From Baffinella frigidus (lineage: Eukaryota > Cryptophyceae > Cryptomonadales > Baffinellaceae), in the NCBI GenBank assembly GCA_026770585.1, contig MU646430.1:747836-761772 (forward strand): 13,937 nucleotides of DNA, given 5' to 3'. Positions 1 to 13,937 of the stretch are shown here, piece by piece. The notes under the pieces were generated by a model. The model was not told where the DNA came from, made no database searches, and saw only the letters and a list, made by a program, of their open reading frames with translations. Position numbers and translations under genes: made by a program. Within the stretch, counting starts at the first letter, position 1, and each line of letters begins with the position of its first letter.

Positions 1-32
1 TCTCTCTCACACACAAACACTCTCTCTCGCAG

Positions 33-11682
<11,650 letters not shown>

Positions 11683-11747
11683 CGGGGCGTGTGCATCCCT
11701 TACAGCTGTAAGCGACCATAAATGTAGGGTAAATATTCGCCCTAACT

Positions 11748-11810
11748 CGTCCTAGGCAGGTCCTAGGAGCCTACCGTAGGGTGTATGAGCCTACTGGCCA
11801 CTTCAGGGAT
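11748..11810 (+). mobile_element. CCCTTAAGTGGCC MITE, truncated copy
   Basis: Right half only: GTCCTAGGCAGGTCCTAGG, CTACCGTAGGGTGTATGAGC and CTACTGGCCACTTCAGGGAT. The left terminal repeat is missing. Confidence 0.7.
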
Positions 11811-11866
11811 AGGAAGGTAGTGTGCAGTGAGTGGGGCTCCACTAGAGTGGTTTGTTGCCGCCGCCG

Positions 11867-11973
11867 TTATCCCTCAAGTGGCCAGGAAGTCAAATTTGAC
11901 CGCTAAGAGGTCCTAGGCAGGTCCTAGGGCCCTACGGTAGGGCGTATGAGCCTACCGGCCACTTAAGGGATAA
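11867..11973. mobile_element. CCCTTAAGTGGCC MITE, full copy 1
   Basis: 107 bp with 17-bp terminal inverted repeats TTATCCCTCAAGTGGCC and GGCCACTTAAGGGATAA (one mismatch). The interior has CAAATTTG, a doubled AGGTCCTAGG, CCCTACGGTAGGG and CGTATGAGCCTAC. No coding capacity. Confidence 0.82.
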
Positions 11974-12571
11974 GATTCTGCATCTAGCGGGGGGGTGGGG
12001 GAGAGGCGCCGAGAGATGAGAGGAGCGTGTGGAAGTGAGCAAGGGCGTTTATTACTGAGTGAAAGTGAAATTAATGTAAAGCGATTGCGAACAGCCGCGT
12101 GTGTGTCAGCCTCGGTGGCGGTACAGGGGTACCTCGCTAATAAGAAACCGCCCCCCCCTTGGACCCTACATTAGGCCTATGTCTACTAACATGTGGGTGG
12201 CAGTACTTGGCCGTTCGGTCTGCTGCGGAACTGCTCTCGAGGCGAGAGAGTCGAGAAGGCAACGGTGTAGATTTTTGGCGTTCAGGTCCTCATCAACCGA
12301 CGCCTCCGGGGGAGGGCAAACAGGGTGTAAATGCTTGTGAATAAACGCGTTAGTACTGCAACCACTCCAACCACCCCCCGCACAGTCTTCGTTTCCGCGA
12401 CCTTGTTGTGCGAATGGTCACCTTATCAGCGTGTGCATTGCTAGCTGGGTTGGCCGAGGAGTATCAGCGAAGGCTACACACAAGTTTTGAAACACCAGGG
12501 AAGGCGGTGTGAGCTCGTGTGTCGCCTTTCCCTGCTTCTCAAATTCGCCCACTCCGGTGCCTAGCTGTCAC
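11974..12571 (+). other. Probable intergenic or 3' flanking DNA
   Basis: Apart from the half element at 12121-12180 I see no firm feature. An AATAAA occurs at 12339-12344. Weak kelch-like peptides SRVCVSLGGG (12094-12120) and VAVLGRSVCCGTALEARE (about 12196-12250) are noted but not accepted as exons. Confidence 0.4.
12121..12180 (+). mobile_element. Left half of TACCTCGCT...AAGAAACCG foldback family
   Basis: TACAGGGGTACCTCGCTAAT then AAGAAACCGCCCCCCCTTGG and ACCCTACATTAGGCCT. It matches the full foldback at 13405-13525 but has no right arm. Confidence 0.7.
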
Positions 12572-12652
12572 TGCGCGCGCGAGAGAGAGCGAGCGAGAGA
12601 GCGAGCGAGAGAGAGAGAGTGAGAGCGCGCGCGCGAGCGAGAGAGAGCGCCG
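12572..12652 (+). repeat. (GA)n/(GC)n compound microsatellite
   Basis: GCGCGCGCGAGAGAGAGCGA-type purine/GC alternation. It produces a spurious RESERES peptide. Confidence 0.95.
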
Positions 12653-12913
12653 GCAACGTCACAAACTTCGAAGACGAAGGCTCTATAACCGACGGTATGT
12701 ATGCTTCATGTGGGGTCTTGAAAGTGCTCTTTTCAGGATTTATTTAGGGTTTGGGAATGGTATCGATCCGATAGATCTACCCGTACCTGTACCGTACAAG
12801 TCCCAGCCTAGAATAAACTCTATTTCGCCAGGCGTCCATCTCAAGGATTTCTGAAAACCAGGTATTTTATATTCTGGTACGAACCCAGGTACTTTATTCC
12901 CCTACAAGTGAGT

Positions 12914-12955
12914 TTATCTCAGAAAACGAGTTCTAAAACTCGTTTTCTGAGATAA
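12914..12955. repeat. Perfect 19-bp hairpin
   Basis: TTATCTCAGAAAACGAGTT, loop CTAA, then its exact complement. No T-tract or coding neighbour marks it as a terminator. Confidence 0.92.
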
Positions 12956-13126
12956 GAGTTAAGCTCAGAAATGGTTCCAACCCACTCGCAAATCTGAGAT
13001 GAAATCTATTGAGGACCGCAAAGATTGCCGGTAGTTTACCAGTAGACTCAACCCCCTAGACCGTAGGGCCTATCATGATAACCCAATACGGCGCGAACTC
13101 GCAAAGGGAGATTCTCCACTGTATTA

Positions 13127-13226
13127 CCCCTTAAGTGGCCAGGCCGCCAAATTTGGCGGCCAAGAGGTCCTAGGCAGGACCTAGGCCCCTACCGTAGGGC
13201 GTATGAGCCTACTGGCCACTTAAGGG
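13127..13226. mobile_element. CCCTTAAGTGGCC MITE, full copy 2
   Basis: Exactly 100 bp, from CCCCTTAAGTGGCCAGG to CTGGCCACTTAAGGG, flanked on both sides by TTA (13124-13126 and 13227-13229), a candidate 3-bp target duplication. The interior has a perfect 20-bp palindrome GGCCGCCAAATTTGGCGGCC (13142-13161) and CCCTACCGTAGGGCGTATGA. Confidence 0.85.
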
Positions 13227-13270
13227 TTATCATAATTATCATAATTATCACCTTTCTCATAACTTTTCTC

Positions 13271-13346
13271 TAGGTCCTGCTGAGACACAGCCTCGGCGTG
13301 GTTGCATAAATGGCGGCTGTGTTGGTAGTGAAAGATCTGTCTCTCT
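13271..13346 (-). repeat. Dispersed CTTTATNACTACCAACAC repeat, reversed copy 3
   Basis: On the minus strand: GA tract, GATCTTTCACTACCAACACA, then GCCGCC, ATGCAACCACGCCGAGGCTG and TGTCTCAGCAGG, the same order as 11451-11518. Confidence 0.75.
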
Positions 13347-13404
13347 CTCTCTGTATTAACCCACAGGAAATACCTGCACCACCCACCACAGCCCCCGGAA
13401 GCGC

Positions 13405-13525
13405 GTACATACCTCGCTCATAAGAAACCGCGCCCCCCTAGGACCCTACAGTAGGCCTGGGCCTAGGGCCCTATGGTGGTCCTAGAGGGGAGGAGACGGT
13501 TTCTTGTGAGCGAGGTACCCCTGTA
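13405..13525. mobile_element. TACCTCGCT...AAGAAACCG foldback, full copy
   Basis: Left TACCTCGCTCATAAGAAACCG (13410-13430) and right CGGTTTCTTGTGAGCGAGGTA (13497-13517) are inverted, with further pairing inside (CCCCTAGGACC against GGTCCTAGAGGGG). The whole 121 bp can fold back. Confidence 0.82.
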
Positions 13526-13684
13526 GGCGCCGTCCACGTCCTTTAGGTTCTTTAGGTTCTTCGAGCTCCCAACATAGGCGGACACCGGAACATGTTCTGT
13601 AGAAAGGCCATGCTTCCTTTCGGATCACATCAAGCCCCCCTGTACAACCGGCGTCGCTCGAACCTCACACCCCGCACCCTCAGC

Positions 13685-13842
13685 CTTGTGAGGACCGGGT
13701 CCGGGATGGGCCCGCCTCAGGGGGAAAGGGCTCCAAGGGTGAGTCCTATATCGGGGAAAATCCCTATAATCCTCGATATAGGACTCACCCTTGGAGCCCT
13801 TTTCCCCTGAGGCGGGCCCATCCCGGACCCGGTCCTCACAAG
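13685..13842. mobile_element. Foldback element with 69-bp arms
   Basis: Arms 13685-13753 and 13774-13842 are inverted copies with one mismatch in 69, around a 20-bp spacer. GC-rich, and apparently young or maintained. Confidence 0.93.
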
Positions 13843-13903
13843 CCTGGCTTGCGGAAGAGGAGGAGCAGGTGGTCCGCATCCGGAGCTGATCGATCGAGCC
13901 GGG

Positions 13904-13937
13904 ACACCTGGGTTGAGGGTTGAGGGTTTGGGGTTTG
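13904..13937 (+). repeat. Reversed telomere-like run at window edge
   Basis: GGGTTGAGGGTTGAGGGTTT and on to the end: TTGAGGG/TTTGGGG heptamers, opposite in orientation to the CCCTAAA arrays at 6.9 and 9.3 kb. It continues outside the window. Confidence 0.8.

Noticed and set aside
12443-12475. tRNA-like GGTTGGCCGAGG
   Set aside because: No cloverleaf or matching T-arm box in the surrounding 90 bases.
12519-12854. 111-codon ORF with RESERES repeats
   Set aside because: Translation of a GA/GC microsatellite; no conserved motif on either side.

Overview
This is eukaryotic nuclear DNA. It has no bacterial-style operon, no ribosome binding sites and no long open frame that survives scrutiny. It is full of simple-sequence tracts, foldback elements and degenerate interstitial copies of the CCCTAAA (TTTAGGG) telomere heptamer. 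Together with moderate-to-high GC and long repeat-filled introns this suggests an alga or related protist; I cannot place it more precisely.

The main content is one intron-rich gene on the + strand that no single ORF reveals. Thirteen short exons of 39 to 131 nt (33-87, 611-674, 2499-2596, 3164-3208, 4055-4116, 5362-5427, 5946-6060, 7097-7152, 7532-7570, 8721-8851, 9588-9646, 9935-10051, 11611-11682) join in phase. Together they encode about 325 residues of a kelch-type beta-propeller, open at the 5' side. At least six kelch 'GG' strands are visible: VIGG, YLLGG, YSIGG, YASGG, VAVGG and HAFGG. Each lies the expected distance from VE.xD, W and R motifs. All twelve introns start with GT after an exonic G and end with AG. 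Exons 5 to 12 are the firmest. Exons 1 to 3 and the stop exon are less certain.

The introns carry the unusual biology. (1) Almost every exon has one to four truncated 'echo' copies nearby, usually its 3' end with the 5' splice site, or its 5' end with the 3' splice site. (2) A foldback/MITE-like family with the end ACCCACACAGCGG sits a few bases inside several 5' splice sites, as introner elements do. (3) C-rich tracts, notably telomere-like arrays, run directly into several 3' splice sites. (4) Minisatellites of 17, 21 and 48 bp and a (TA)n tract of about 97 bp fill other introns.

From about 11.7 kb to the end I see no convincing gene. This part holds a CCCTTAAGTGGCC-ended MITE family, a second foldback family (TACCTCGCT...AAGAAACCG), a perfect 19-bp hairpin, a 69-bp-arm inverted repeat, a GA/GC tract and a reversed telomere-like run at the right edge. 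No tRNA, rRNA or CRISPR array was recognised. Everything was read by eye; homology and RNA evidence were not available.
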